Shown: positions 16,290-25,300, counted from the stretch's first letter. The stretch: 26,292 bases of DNA from an uncultured Prevotellaceae bacterium (GCA_947254205.1 CAMYCE010000021.1:1-26292), one strand, 5' to 3'. Translations and numbers: made by a program. The notes: generated by a model not told the origin, from the letters alone.

Positions 16290-16961
16290 ATGAAATGGGG
16301 GCGCAACATAGTGCTACTGGCCATTTTCATCACCATGGCCTTGCTCTCGTCGTGCAAAGACGAGATTAAGAGTGTGGTGAAACAATCGACCGACCCCAAC
16401 AAAGTGCCCACCGTGGTGTCACACGACGTGCAGACCATCATCAGCGACTCGGGGCGCACTCGCTATCGCATCACCACCAAATTGTGGCAAATGTTCAACG
16501 AAGCCCACACGCCACACTGGACGTTTCCCAACGGTGTGGTAGCCGACGAGCTCGACGAGAATTACCACAACGTGGCATCGCTCATCTGCGACTCGGCCTA
16601 TTATAACCTGTCGAGCCACATGTGGAGCGCAATTGGCAATGTGAGGCTCACCATGCGCAATGGCGACAAGGTGCTGTGCAACCGCATGTACTATGACGAA
16701 AACCTCAAGCAGGTGAACTGCATGGAAAATGTGCGCATCACCCGCACCACAGGCGACCGCATCTTGACCAATCAAATGTATTATGAAAACACCACCCGCA
16801 TCACCCACGGCGATGGCTTCATTCACATCGAGGGTGGTGGGCGCGTGATTGAAGGCTATGGCTACCAATATCTCGACCGCGACAAGCGTTACAAAATCGA
16901 CAACGTGCAGGGCATCTTCCCCATCGACGACCGCAAGTTTCGCCCCACCTCCCACCGTTAG
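16290..16961 (+). CDS. lptC: LPS export periplasmic protein LptC
   Basis: This 223-residue protein passes lipopolysaccharide from the inner-membrane LptBFG complex to the periplasmic bridge. The N-terminus MKWGRNIVLLAIFITMALLSSC reads as membrane anchor and lipoprotein-like LLSSC. The body carries the beta-jellyroll pattern of the Bacteroidetes LptC/DUF1239 family: TRYRITTKLWQMF, FPNGV, then repeated strands (VRLTMRNGDKVLCNRMYY and VRITRTTGDRILTNQMYY). It lies 3 nt after the barrel gene in the same unit. The LptC call is good though the family is diverse in sequence. Confidence 0.82.
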   Translation: MKWGRNIVLLAIFITMALLSSCKDEIKSVVKQSTDPNKVPTVVSHDVQTIISDSGRTRYRITTKLWQMFNEAHTPHWTFPNGVVADELDENYHNVASLICDSAYYNLSSHMWSAIGNVRLTMRNGDKVLCNRMYYDENLKQVNCMENVRITRTTGDRILTNQMYYENTTRITHGDGFIHIEGGGRVIEGYGYQYLDRDKRYKIDNVQGIFPIDDRKFRPTSHR

Positions 16962-17000
16962 CCCCCCCTATTTTCACCTCTACAAGCAAGGGTTTCATGG

Positions 17001-17102
17001 ATGGTCACGGGCAACTCTACCATTCAGACTATTGGTGAGCTGAGCAAGCAATATGAGGGCGTGAGAGTGGGCTTTGACATGGCTCACTATCGTGGCGCAT
17101 AA
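17001..17102 (+). other. Short open frame after lptC, possible gene remnant
   Basis: An in-frame continuation beyond the lptC stop encodes MVTGNSTIQTIGELSKQY... and ends YRGA at a TAA. The frame has been open since the lptC stop (about 46 codons), and its composition looks coding-like. No homology is recognised; it may be a remnant, a tiny protein, or chance. Confidence 0.25.
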
Positions 17103-17140
17103 AATATTGCATGAGAAGCCCTCGAAAAAAATTGGTAATA

Positions 17141-17187
17141 CGCCTATTTTATGGTATTTTTGCACCAGTAAAACCATAAAATGGGCG
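17141..17187 (+). promoter_or_regulatory. Promoter-operator of the S24 repressor gene
   Basis: A 15-nt inverted repeat, CGCCTATTTTATGGT (17141-17155) and ACCATAAAATGGGCG (17173-17187), pairs at 14 of 15 positions across a 17-nt spacer. The -7 box TATTTTTG (17155-17162), an exact TAnnTTTG, lies in the spacer. ATTG at 17131-17134 lies 20 nt upstream of the -7 box, as in the rimP promoter. Binding of the encoded repressor here would block its own transcription. Confidence 0.7.
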
Positions 17188-17193
17188 TTTATC

Positions 17194-17880
17194 ATGGCAG
17201 ACAACGAAATCATAGACCGCATCAAATATTTGATGAAGGAGCAAAACGTGAGGCAAATCGACTTTGCCAAGAAAATTGATGTAGACCCATCAAACTTGTC
17301 GAAATACCTCAATGGTCACCTTGCCATCAGCGACTCACTGCTCAATCGCATCGTGGTGAACTTGGGCGTGAGCAAAGAGTGGCTGGAACATGGCACCGAC
17401 CTCCCCTTTGCCAAGCAACTGTCGCCTAAATCTCACCAAGTGACTCAATCGGTCGACAATGCCGGCATGCAAGGTGTGCCCGTGTATGACATCGACGTGA
17501 CGGCAGGCAACATGCCACGCTCCCAACTCTTTGCCCAAGAGCACATAGCAGGCAGCATATGCTTGCCCGACCTCATTGCCCAAGATTGCCGCATTGTGCA
17601 CGTGAGTGGCGACTCCATGACTCCCGTGATTGACAATGGCGACCTCATTGCCGTGAGAGAGGTGAGCAACACACAATACATTGTGTGGGGGCGCATCTAT
17701 GTGGTGACACTCGAAGACATGCGACTGGTGAAATATGTGAGAAAACACAGCGACCCCAACATGGTGATACTGCGAAGTGCCAACCCCGACTATGATGACA
17801 TTGAGGTGAAACGAAGCGATATTCTCGACCTCATGCAAGTGGAGAGTGTGATTCACATTTATAGCCACAACTTCAAGTAG
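17194..17880 (+). CDS. XRE-family repressor with S24 (LexA-like) self-cleavage domain
   Basis: This 228-residue protein has an N-terminal helix-turn-helix (QIDFAKKIDVDPSNLSKYLN, about 21-40) and a C-terminal S24 peptidase domain. The catalytic serine is S141 in HVSGDSMTP and the lysine is K180 in RLVKY. An Ala-Gly bond at 104-105 (DVTAGN) lies 37 residues before S141 and S141 to K180 is 39, which matches the spacing in LexA and UmuD. It therefore may be RecA-stimulated and self-cleaving, but activity is inferred. The start follows an open frame with an in-frame ATG at 17074 that lies before the promoter and cannot be used. It overlaps an operator with its own promoter. The M16 gene begins 6 nt after its stop. 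Confidence 0.88.
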   Translation: MADNEIIDRIKYLMKEQNVRQIDFAKKIDVDPSNLSKYLNGHLAISDSLLNRIVVNLGVSKEWLEHGTDLPFAKQLSPKSHQVTQSVDNAGMQGVPVYDIDVTAGNMPRSQLFAQEHIAGSICLPDLIAQDCRIVHVSGDSMTPVIDNGDLIAVREVSNTQYIVWGRIYVVTLEDMRLVKYVRKHSDPNMVILRSANPDYDDIEVKRSDILDLMQVESVIHIYSHNFK

Positions 17881-17886
17881 CCGGAG

Positions 17887-19125
17887 ATGATGGAGCACAA
17901 TCAACAACAACAGTCTTTCACCCATGTGCTACCCAACGGGTTGCGCATGGTGCACATCACCACTGGCTCGCATGTGGGCTGGTGTGGACTGGTGGTGGGT
18001 GCCGGCAGTCGCGATGACGCCCAAGACAAGCAAGGCTTGGCACACTTTGTTGAGCACACGCTGTTTAAAGGCACCAAGCATCGACGCTCGTGGCACATCT
18101 TAAACCGCATGGAAACTGTGGGTGGCGAGCTCAACGCCTACACCACCAAAGAAGACACCACCCTCTATAGCATTTTCCCGTCGCAACATCTCGAACGCGC
18201 CATTGAGCTGATTGCCGACCTCACAACCAACTCTCTTTTTCCTGCTCAAGAACTTGAACGAGAAAAAGATGTGGTGCTTGAGGAGATTGCAAGCTATCGC
18301 GACACGCCTTGCGAAGCCATCTATGACGACTATGAGGACCTCATGTTCAGCCCAAGTGCACTGGGGCACAACATTTTGGGAAATGAGTGGCACGTTGAGT
18401 CGATGACCACAACCGATTGCCTCAACTATCTCAAAAAGCTATATGTACCCTCCAACATGGTGTTTTTTTCGTTGGGACCTGCTCTGCCTGAGCGAGTGTT
18501 TCGCCTTGTAGAGAAGCACTTGGGGCACATGCACCACCGCCTTGAGCGCGATGAGCGCACCGCGCCAGTCCCTCTCGCACCGCAGCAACAGGTGGTGCAA
18601 GCAGGCTTGCACCAGTCACACACCATTGTGGGGGCCCGCACCGCCTCGATGTATGCCCACGAGCGTTATGCCCTCGCCCTTTTCAACAACCTGCTGGGTG
18701 GGCCCGGCATGAACTCATTGCTCAACGTGAACATGCGGGAGCGACGTGGGCTGGTCTACACCGTTGAGTCGTCGGTAGCCTCATTCACCGATTGTGGCAT
18801 CATGGAAATATACTTTGGCTGTGATGAAAAAAACATCAACAAGAGCCTCAACATCGTCGCCCACACCATCGATCAACTCGCCCAATCTACCCTATCGGAG
18901 CGACGACTGGAGACTTTCAAAAAACAATATTGCGGACAATTGTTGGTGGCATCGGCTGGAGCCGAATTCACTGCCATGAATGCCGGAAAGAGCATGCTCT
19001 ACTGGAACAAAGTGAGCAACGTGCAACATGCCATCGAGCACATCATGGCAGTCACCCCTCAACAACTCATGGCCATTGCAGGGCAAGTGAGCATGCCCTT
19101 GTGCACAACACTCACCTTCAAGTAG
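17887..19125 (+). CDS. M16-family zinc protease (insulinase/pitrilysin-like)
   Basis: This 412-residue protein carries the inverted zinc motif HFVEH (H53-H57, with E56 catalytic) and the downstream E132/E133 in VLEEI, giving the HxxEH-x75-E arrangement. GLAHFVEHTLFKGT and LNAYTTKEDT are further M16 hallmarks. The second half is the companion inactive M16 domain (LLGGPGMNSLLNVNMRERRG). No signal peptide is visible, so cytosolic or membrane-associated action is likely. The ATG at 17890 is an alternative. A strong RBS-like GGAG (17882-17885) precedes the start. It shares the operon of the S24 repressor. Confidence 0.9.
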   Translation: MMEHNQQQQSFTHVLPNGLRMVHITTGSHVGWCGLVVGAGSRDDAQDKQGLAHFVEHTLFKGTKHRRSWHILNRMETVGGELNAYTTKEDTTLYSIFPSQHLERAIELIADLTTNSLFPAQELEREKDVVLEEIASYRDTPCEAIYDDYEDLMFSPSALGHNILGNEWHVESMTTTDCLNYLKKLYVPSNMVFFSLGPALPERVFRLVEKHLGHMHHRLERDERTAPVPLAPQQQVVQAGLHQSHTIVGARTASMYAHERYALALFNNLLGGPGMNSLLNVNMRERRGLVYTVESSVASFTDCGIMEIYFGCDEKNINKSLNIVAHTIDQLAQSTLSERRLETFKKQYCGQLLVASAGAEFTAMNAGKSMLYWNKVSNVQHAIEHIMAVTPQQLMAIAGQVSMPLCTTLTFK

Positions 19126-19191
19126 CCCTAATTTTGACTCCCAATATCATGGTTTTTGGCGCAAACGCTTGCATCATTAACCTAAAATTAG

Positions 19192-19199
19192 TATTTTCG
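19192..19199 (+). promoter_or_regulatory. Weak -7 box for frr
   Basis: TATTTTCG matches TAnnTTTG at all but one position, 48 nt before frr. No good -33 element. Confidence 0.3.
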
Positions 19200-19247
19200 T
19201 AGCATCTTGACAATAAATTAACAAAAAACATATAGAACACAACCGTT

Positions 19248-19808
19248 ATGAATGACGTTAAATTTTATCTCAACCCTGCCGAGAAGAAAATGAATGAGGC
19301 TGTTGCCTATCTCGAAGATTCGCTCGATCACATTCGTGCCGGCAAGGCCAATGCCAAAATCCTTGATGGAGTGAGAGTTGAAGCATATGGTAGCACAATG
19401 CCCCTGAGTGGCGTGGCCAACGTGAGCACCCCCGATGCTCGCACCATCACCATCACTCCATGGGATCGTGGCCTCATCAAGGTGATAGAAAAAGCTATTA
19501 TTGACTCTAATGTGGGCATCACTCCCGAAAACAACGGCGAGGTGATAAGGCTCAACATTCCACCTCTCACCGAGGAACGCCGCAAGCAACTTGTGAAGGA
19601 GAGCAAGGCCGAATCCGAAAGAGCCAAAGTATCGGTGCGCAACGCTCGTCGCGAAGCTATCGACGGCCTTAAAAAAGCCATTAAAGAAGGCATGTCGGAA
19701 GACGTTGAAAAAGATGCCGAAAACGATGTGCAAAAAATTCACGACAAGTTCCTCAAGAAAATCGACGAAGTTTTTGCAGCCAAAGAAAAGGAAATTCTCA
19801 CCGTGTAA
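19248..19808 (+). CDS. frr: Ribosome recycling factor
   Basis: This 186-residue cytoplasmic protein splits post-termination ribosomes together with EF-G. The sequence is a full-length RRF: start MNDVKFYLNPAEKKM, the RAGKANAKILDGVRVEAYG segment, ITITPWDRGLIKVIEKAI and the long helical hairpin KESKAESERAKVSVRNARRE. Length and layout are standard. A terminator shared with the converging folK follows. Confidence 0.97.
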   Translation: MNDVKFYLNPAEKKMNEAVAYLEDSLDHIRAGKANAKILDGVRVEAYGSTMPLSGVANVSTPDARTITITPWDRGLIKVIEKAIIDSNVGITPENNGEVIRLNIPPLTEERRKQLVKESKAESERAKVSVRNARREAIDGLKKAIKEGMSEDVEKDAENDVQKIHDKFLKKIDEVFAAKEKEILTV

Positions 19809-19842
19809 AAAGCTCGCAACCGCTCTCAAAGCAAAAAAAACA

Positions 19843-19882
19843 CACAACCGTGGGGTCACTAAGCTCCACGGTTGTGCATTTT
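19843..19882. terminator. Shared terminator between frr and folK
   Basis: An 11-bp stem (CACAACCGTGG at 19843-19853 with CCACGGTTGTG at 19866-19876) has a T-rich right side (CATTTTAT) and an A-run on the left (19832-19840). It can therefore end transcription from both directions. Confidence 0.8.
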
Positions 19883-19948
19883 ATCCCTTACAAGAATCAT
19901 AAACTACTCTACTTCACTCATATACAATCAATTAATCACACACAACCT

Positions 19949-20407
19949 CTACAGTGCTGTGGCAAGGGGCAACATGCGACCTGCAAGGGCACGCAATGGG
20001 GTCAAGAAAAACTCGCGCTCATTGAGGTGAGGGTGTGGCACTTGCAGGTAGTCTTGGTCAACGTGCACCTCATGGCCTTGATTGTCGTCGATGGCCATAA
20101 TGTCGATATCGACCACCCTATCAACATAGCCTCCTGCCCAATCGCGATGACTGGCACTACCCAACCTGCGCTCAATGTCATGCAACCACTCCAGCAACTC
20201 CCGTGGGGCAAGCTCGCTCACGATTGCCACCCCCACATTCAAGAAGTTGTTGCTCGACACAAAGCCCCATGGGGCACTCTCAATCACTGGCGACACCATG
20301 CTCCCACCATTACCTGCCGACAAAGCGGCGATGGCATGGCGCAAGTGGGCACAGCGATCGCCCAAATTGGTTCCTATATTCAAATAGTAGATCATGATTT
20401 CAGTCAC
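19949..20407 (-). CDS. folK: 2-amino-4-hydroxy-6-hydroxymethyldihydropteridine pyrophosphokinase
   Basis: This roughly 152-residue cytoplasmic enzyme transfers pyrophosphate from ATP to 6-hydroxymethyl-7,8-dihydropterin for folate synthesis. The HPPK signatures are clear: YLNIGTNLGDR near the N-terminus, SAPWGFVSSNNFLN in the middle, DRVVDIDIMAID (the metal-binding DxD) and VPHPHLNEREFFLTPL. The second in-frame ATG at 20395 (MIYYLNIG) is closer to the family start and is equally possible. It follows the infB terminator on the same strand. Confidence 0.93.
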   Translation of the reverse strand: MTEIMIYYLNIGTNLGDRCAHLRHAIAALSAGNGGSMVSPVIESAPWGFVSSNNFLNVGVAIVSELAPRELLEWLHDIERRLGSASHRDWAGGYVDRVVDIDIMAIDDNQGHEVHVDQDYLQVPHPHLNEREFFLTPLRALAGRMLPLATAL

Positions 20408-20416
20408 AGTTTAGCA

Positions 20417-20460
20417 ATAAAAAAACGGAGCCACGCCATGCTTGATGAGTGTGCTCCGTT
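20417..20460 (-). terminator. Terminator after infB
   Basis: AACGGAGC and GCTCCGTT (20424-20431 with 20453-20460) form an 8-bp stem with a 21-nt loop; on the minus strand a TTTTTTT run follows. It lies between infB and folK. Confidence 0.8.
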
Positions 20461-20487
20461 CCTGTATTTAGCATCGGTGACAATGCA

Positions 20488-23358
20488 TTAAAGCGTCTTG
20501 GCCACCTCTACTTCTTCAAATCCTTCTACAATGTCGCCCACAACAAGGTCGTTGTAGCCTTGCACGCTAAAGCCACATTCAAAGCCTGTGGCCACTTCCT
20601 TGGCATCGTCTTTAAATCGCTTGAGCGAAGCAAGAGCACCCGTGTGGCGCACAATGCCATCGCGAATCACGCGCACCTTGCACTTGGCCTTGAGCTTGCC
20701 CTCTGTGACAAGTGCACCGGCAATTGTGCCCACCTTGCTGATGTGGTAAACCTCTTTGATGGTTGCACTGCCCAGCACTTCTTCCTTGATGTCGGGGCTG
20801 AGCATGCCCTCCATGGCCGATTTCACCTCTTCGATAGCATCATAGATGATTGAATAGATGCGAATGTCTACCCCCTCTTGCGAGGCTACACGCTTGGCAT
20901 CGGCATTGGGACGCACTTGGAAACCTATGATATAGGCATCGCTGGCTGCGGCCAAAATCACATCGCTCTCGGTGATGGCACCCACAGCCTTGTGAATCAC
21001 ATTCACCTGCACCTCGGGAGTAGAGAGCTTGATGAGCGAGTCGCTCAAAGCTTCGATAGAGCCGTCCACGTCGCCCTTCACAATCACATTGAGCTCGTGG
21101 AAGTCGCCCAAAGCACGACGACGGCCAATATCTTCAAGAGTCACACGTTTTTGTGTGCGCAATCCCAATTCACGTTGCAATTGCTCGCGCTTGTTGGCAA
21201 TTTGACGTGCCTCTTGGTCGGTGTCCATGATGTTGAACTTGTCGCCGGCAGTGGGAGCACCATTCAGGCCCAAGATGAGTGCTGGCGATGAGGGGCCAGC
21301 CTCCTCGATGCGCTGGTTGCGCTCGTTGAACATGGCTTTCACCTTGCCAAAATGGGTGCCGGCCAGCATCGTATCGCCCACACGCAATGTGCCATTATCA
21401 ACCAGCACAGTGGCCACATAGCCACGTCCCTTGTCGAGCGACGACTCGATAATAGAGCCGGTGGCCTTGCGATTGGGGTTGGCCTTGAGGTCGAGCATGT
21501 CGGCCTCGAGCAACACCTTGTCCATGAGCTCCATCACGCCCACGCCCTTCTTGGCACTCACGTCTTGGCTCTGGTATTTTCCACCCCATTCTTCAATGAG
21601 ATAGTTCATGTTGGCAAGTTCTTCTTTAATCTTGTCGGGATTGGCGGCAGGCTTGTCAATCTTGTTGATGGCAAACACAATGGGCACACCGGCAGCCGAG
21701 GCATGATTGAGGGCCTCCTTGGTTTGAGGCATCACGGCATCGTCGGCAGCCACAATCACAATCACCACGTCGGTCACCTTGGCACCACGGGCACGCATGG
21801 CAGTAAATGCCTCGTGACCTGGAGTGTCGAGGAATGTGATGCGTCGGCCATTAGAGAGTTTCACGTTATAGGCACCAATGTGCTGTGTGATACCACCAGC
21901 TTCGCCGGCAATCACATTGGCCTTGCGAATGTAGTCGAGCAACGAGGTTTTACCATGGTCGACGTGTCCCATCACAGTCACCACTGGTGGGCGACGCTCC
22001 AAATCTTCGGGAGCATCTTCCTCCTCTTGAATTTGCTCGGCCACCTCGGCACTTTCATACTCGGTTTTAAAGCCAAATTCTTCGGCAACGATATTGATTG
22101 TTTCGGCATCGAGACGTTGATTGATCGACACCATCACGCCCAAGTTCATGCAAGTGCCAATCACCTTGTTCACTGGAATGTTCATCATCATGGCAAGGTC
22201 GTTGGCAGTGACAAACTCGGTGAGGCGCAAAATTTGGCGCTCGGCTGCCTCTTGCAAAGCCTCTTCGCGCTCTTCTTCGCGCACCTGTTCGCGCTTTTCG
22301 CGACGCCACTTGGCACCCTTCTTTTGTTGCTTGCTCTGCAAGCGTGCCAAGGTTTCCTTTACTTGACGTTGCACATCTTCCTCGCTCACTTCGGGACGCA
22401 ACGGACGCTTGTTTTTATCTTTTTTGCGCTTGCCTACACCTTGATTTCCTCCTTGCGAGGCACCGCCACCATTGCGACCACCTCCAGCAGGATTGTTTTG
22501 CATCTGCTGCGCGCTCTTTTCAATGTCAATTTTTTCTTTGCCTATGCGCTTGCGCTTCTTTTTCTCGCCATCGGCACCACCTTGGCGGGCTTTCTCTTTG
22601 CTGAGGCGCTCGTTGCGACGCTCCTCCTTGGTCTTCTTTTTGGGGCGAGTCGACTGGTTGATGGCATTGAGGTCGATTTTACCAATCACGTTGATGCGAT
22701 TGGTGATCGTGTGGCTACTCAGCTCAAAAATTTCGGGTTCTTGCTTTTTCTCCGTTTCTACAGCAGGAGTGGCCTCTTGAGAGGCAACCGGTGTAGCGGT
22801 TTCTTGTTTTTTCACTTCGGCAGCAGTTTTTGTTGCGGGTTGTGTTTTCTCAACTTTTTTAGGCTGAGTTTTTTCTTCTTTTTTATCGGTGTGTGGCTGA
22901 ACCTTTTTTTCGGGCTCGTCTGGAGCTGGTTTTTCAACCGCCACGGCAGGTTTGGCAGGGGTTTCCTGCTTGGGTGTCACGTCGGCTTTGGGCTCGGCCG
23001 GAGCTGGTTTTGGGGCACGCCCCACCTGCGAGAGGTCGATCACGTCGATCACCTTAGGGCCCTTGAGCTCTACATGGGTTTTCAACTCTTCAACCTCCTT
23101 GCTTGCCTTTTCCTCGGCTGGCACATGGGCAGACGTTTTAGACTTCTCCTTTTGGCGCTCAGAGATAAAATCTTCTGATTTCTTTTTTTGCTCCATATCG
23201 GGCTTAAACTCCTTGACGAGCATATCATACAATTTTTGGTCGATGCGCGCATTGGGGCTTGTGTCAATATCCTCGATATTTTTTTTGAGAAGGAAGTCCG
23301 TGATGGTCTGAACACCAACGTTTAAATCTTTTGCTACTTTACTTATCTTTATATGCAT
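20488..23358 (-). CDS. infB: Translation initiation factor IF-2
   Basis: This 956-residue GTPase brings initiator tRNA to the 30S subunit. Order: an N-terminal IF2_N subdomain (MHIKISKVAKDLNV..., about 1-50), a long K/E/P/A-rich linker (about 60-320), a second N-terminal subdomain (LTEFVTANDLAMMMNIPVN, about 380-430), the G domain (GHVDHGKT 464-471, DTPGH 511-515, NKID 565-568) and domains II-IV. The linker has simple-sequence bias with runs of PKP and KK. It is last in the rimP-nusA-infB unit; a 187-nt spacer separates it from nusA. Confidence 0.97.
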   Translation of the reverse strand: MHIKISKVAKDLNVGVQTITDFLLKKNIEDIDTSPNARIDQKLYDMLVKEFKPDMEQKKKSEDFISERQKEKSKTSAHVPAEEKASKEVEELKTHVELKGPKVIDVIDLSQVGRAPKPAPAEPKADVTPKQETPAKPAVAVEKPAPDEPEKKVQPHTDKKEEKTQPKKVEKTQPATKTAAEVKKQETATPVASQEATPAVETEKKQEPEIFELSSHTITNRINVIGKIDLNAINQSTRPKKKTKEERRNERLSKEKARQGGADGEKKKRKRIGKEKIDIEKSAQQMQNNPAGGGRNGGGASQGGNQGVGKRKKDKNKRPLRPEVSEEDVQRQVKETLARLQSKQQKKGAKWRREKREQVREEEREEALQEAAERQILRLTEFVTANDLAMMMNIPVNKVIGTCMNLGVMVSINQRLDAETINIVAEEFGFKTEYESAEVAEQIQEEEDAPEDLERRPPVVTVMGHVDHGKTSLLDYIRKANVIAGEAGGITQHIGAYNVKLSNGRRITFLDTPGHEAFTAMRARGAKVTDVVIVIVAADDAVMPQTKEALNHASAAGVPIVFAINKIDKPAANPDKIKEELANMNYLIEEWGGKYQSQDVSAKKGVGVMELMDKVLLEADMLDLKANPNRKATGSIIESSLDKGRGYVATVLVDNGTLRVGDTMLAGTHFGKVKAMFNERNQRIEEAGPSSPALILGLNGAPTAGDKFNIMDTDQEARQIANKREQLQRELGLRTQKRVTLEDIGRRRALGDFHELNVIVKGDVDGSIEALSDSLIKLSTPEVQVNVIHKAVGAITESDVILAAASDAYIIGFQVRPNADAKRVASQEGVDIRIYSIIYDAIEEVKSAMEGMLSPDIKEEVLGSATIKEVYHISKVGTIAGALVTEGKLKAKCKVRVIRDGIVRHTGALASLKRFKDDAKEVATGFECGFSVQGYNDLVVGDIVEGFEEVEVAKTL

Positions 23359-23478
23359 ATATAATTTCTAAGTTGTTGTTGTTTTTATTGTGTTGTTGAA
23401 GAATTTAAGACCGGCATAGCCCAAGGCGCAATGCAGAGGGGTGGGCAACTGGTTCTTTGTTTTTTTTGATTATATGGC

Positions 23479-23526
23479 CACTTCTTGATGTTTTGAAAAG
23501 CATGGGGTTTCAATCGTCAAGAAGTG
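23479..23526 (-). other. Hairpin in the nusA-infB spacer
   Basis: CACTTCTTGA and TCAAGAAGTG (23479-23488 with 23517-23526) form a perfect 10-bp stem, with an inner TTGAAA/TTTCAA pairing inside the 28-nt loop. No T run follows on the minus strand, so it is not a plain terminator. An RNA-processing or translational role is possible. Confidence 0.45.
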
Positions 23527-23545
23527 AGCATTAAATCGAGGCTGA

Positions 23546-24817
23546 TTAATCTTCAAACTCAGCCTTGAGCGTGGCAATCACGCCATCAACAGTGTCTTCC
23601 TCAAGGTCGGCCTTGTCGATGAGGTCTTGACGCGGAGTGCGCAACACGGCCTTGGCTGTGGCACAACCCATGTTTTTGAGCGCTTCGATAATCCACTCGT
23701 CGATTTCGTCTTTAAACTCATCAAGATAAATATCTTCCTCGCTGTCCGACTCAAGATCGCGATAAACGTCGATCATGTAGCCTGTGAGCATCGATGCCAA
23801 TTTAATGTTGAGACCGCCCTTGCCAATGGCAAGCGACACCTCTTCGGGGCGCAAGAACACCTCGGCACGTTTTGATTCTTCGTCAAGGCGTATCGACGAA
23901 ATTTTGGCAGGGCTCAAAGCACGCTGAATGAATAGCTGAGGGTTGCTCGTGTAGTTGATCACGTCGATATTCTCGTTGCGCAACTCTCTCACAATGCCAT
24001 GAATGCGCGAGCCCTTAACGCCCACACATGCTCCCACGGGGTCGATGCGATCGTCATAGCTCTCAACGGCAATCTTGGCACGCTCACCCGGAATGCGGGC
24101 CACAGACCGTATCACGATGAGCCCATCATGAATTTCGGGAACTTCGAGTTCAAAGAGACGGCGCAAGAAGTTTTCGCTGGTGCGCGACACAGTGATTTTG
24201 GGATTGTTGTTGGTGTTATCAACATTGTGAATCACGGCACGCACGGTTTCGCCCTTGCGATACACATCGGTGGGAATTTGCTGATCTTTGGGTAGCATCA
24301 ACTCATTTTTCTCGTCATCAAGCAGTAGCACCTCACGCTTCCACACTTGATAAACCTCACCACTGACGAGCTCGCCTTCAAGGTCTTTAAACTTGGTGTA
24401 GATAGCATCTTTTTGAAGGTCGAGAATCTTGCTGGCCAGCGTCTGGCGCAGGTTCAAGATGGCACGACGGCCAAATTTTGCAAAATCGATTTTGCGAGTA
24501 TGGTCTTCGCCCACTTCACAATCGGGGTCGGGGTTGTCTTGGTCGTTGCGGGCATCGCTCAGAGCAATCTCCTTGGTTGGGTCTTCCACTTCGCCATCGG
24601 GCACTACCTCAAGATTTTGATAAATCTCACAGTCGCCCTTGTCGGGATTCATGATCACGTCGAAGTTTTCGTCGCTTCCAAACATTTTTGCCAAAACGCT
24701 ACGGAACGATTCTTCGAGCACACTAATCATGGTGGTCTTGTCGATATTCTTCAATTCCTTGAATTCCGAAAATCTGTCGGCCATATCGACCGTTTCTTCT
24801 TGTTTCCTTGAAGCCAT
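23546..24817 (-). CDS. nusA: Transcription termination/antitermination factor NusA
   Basis: This 423-residue protein binds RNA polymerase and nascent RNA, modulating pausing, termination and antitermination. The N-terminal domain (FKELKNIDKTTMISVLEESF), an S1 domain (about 148-215, GELVSGEVYQVWK) and two KH domains with GVKG (266-269) and GKGG (332-335) are all present; IPGERAKIAVESYD is diagnostic. It starts 6 nt after rimP ends, so the two are co-transcribed. The second ATG (residue 12) is a possible start. Confidence 0.96.
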   Translation of the reverse strand: MASRKQEETVDMADRFSEFKELKNIDKTTMISVLEESFRSVLAKMFGSDENFDVIMNPDKGDCEIYQNLEVVPDGEVEDPTKEIALSDARNDQDNPDPDCEVGEDHTRKIDFAKFGRRAILNLRQTLASKILDLQKDAIYTKFKDLEGELVSGEVYQVWKREVLLLDDEKNELMLPKDQQIPTDVYRKGETVRAVIHNVDNTNNNPKITVSRTSENFLRRLFELEVPEIHDGLIVIRSVARIPGERAKIAVESYDDRIDPVGACVGVKGSRIHGIVRELRNENIDVINYTSNPQLFIQRALSPAKISSIRLDEESKRAEVFLRPEEVSLAIGKGGLNIKLASMLTGYMIDVYRDLESDSEEDIYLDEFKDEIDEWIIEALKNMGCATAKAVLRTPRQDLIDKADLEEDTVDGVIATLKAEFED

Positions 24818-24823
24818 AAGTTT

Positions 24824-25300
24824 TTATTTAAACTGTATAATGTTTTTTGTATATTTAATCTCGTCATAGCGGTAGGTTTCTTCCACCTCTACCAGCTCGG
24901 GGCGTTTTTTGCCTTCGATTTTCATCTTTTTTGAAACCACGATAGTGAAATCATTGTCGGCAGCCCCCTTGAGCACTCCGCGGCTCTTGATGCCTGCCGT
25001 GGTGAGCACTTCAACCTCGCCCCCCACATTCTTGTCGTAGTGTTGGCGCACCACAAAGGGGTCACTTATGCTATAGCTGCCCACCGTGAGTTCATAGTCT
25101 TCTTGGTCGCGATCAAAGGCGGCAAGCACGGCATCGTTCACCATCACGCAGTCGTCGATGGTCACGCCCTCGGCCATGCTATCAATAGCCACATCAATCA
25201 CGTTGTCGGCACTCACCTTCACATCAACCAAAAAGAGGTCGCCACCTGCCCCATCGAGCACATGGGTAATCACTTGGGTGAGTTCTTGTTTATTTATCAT
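24824..25300 (-). CDS. rimP: Ribosome maturation factor RimP
   Basis: This 158-residue protein assists 30S subunit assembly. The RimP pattern is seen in the N-terminal half (LFLVDVKVSADNVIDVAIDS then GVTIDDCVMVNDAV) and the C-terminal SH3-like half (YSISDPFVVRQH, GVLKGAADNDFTIV). Conserved order with nusA and infB supports the call. It is the first gene of the unit behind the -7 box at 25404-25411. Confidence 0.9.
   Translation of the reverse strand: MINKQELTQVITHVLDGAGGDLFLVDVKVSADNVIDVAIDSMAEGVTIDDCVMVNDAVLAAFDRDQEDYELTVGSYSISDPFVVRQHYDKNVGGEVEVLTTAGIKSRGVLKGAADNDFTIVVSKKMKIEGKKRPELVEVEETYRYDEIKYTKNIIQFK

Noticed and set aside
21352..23178. A 608-codon plus-strand open frame antisense to infB, and similar long antisense frames over the TPR gene (5861-7216, 7232-8290) and pepD (13355-14389).
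   Set aside because: They mirror strongly conserved genes, have H/L/V-biased unlikely compositions and follow from the codon bias of the host strand.
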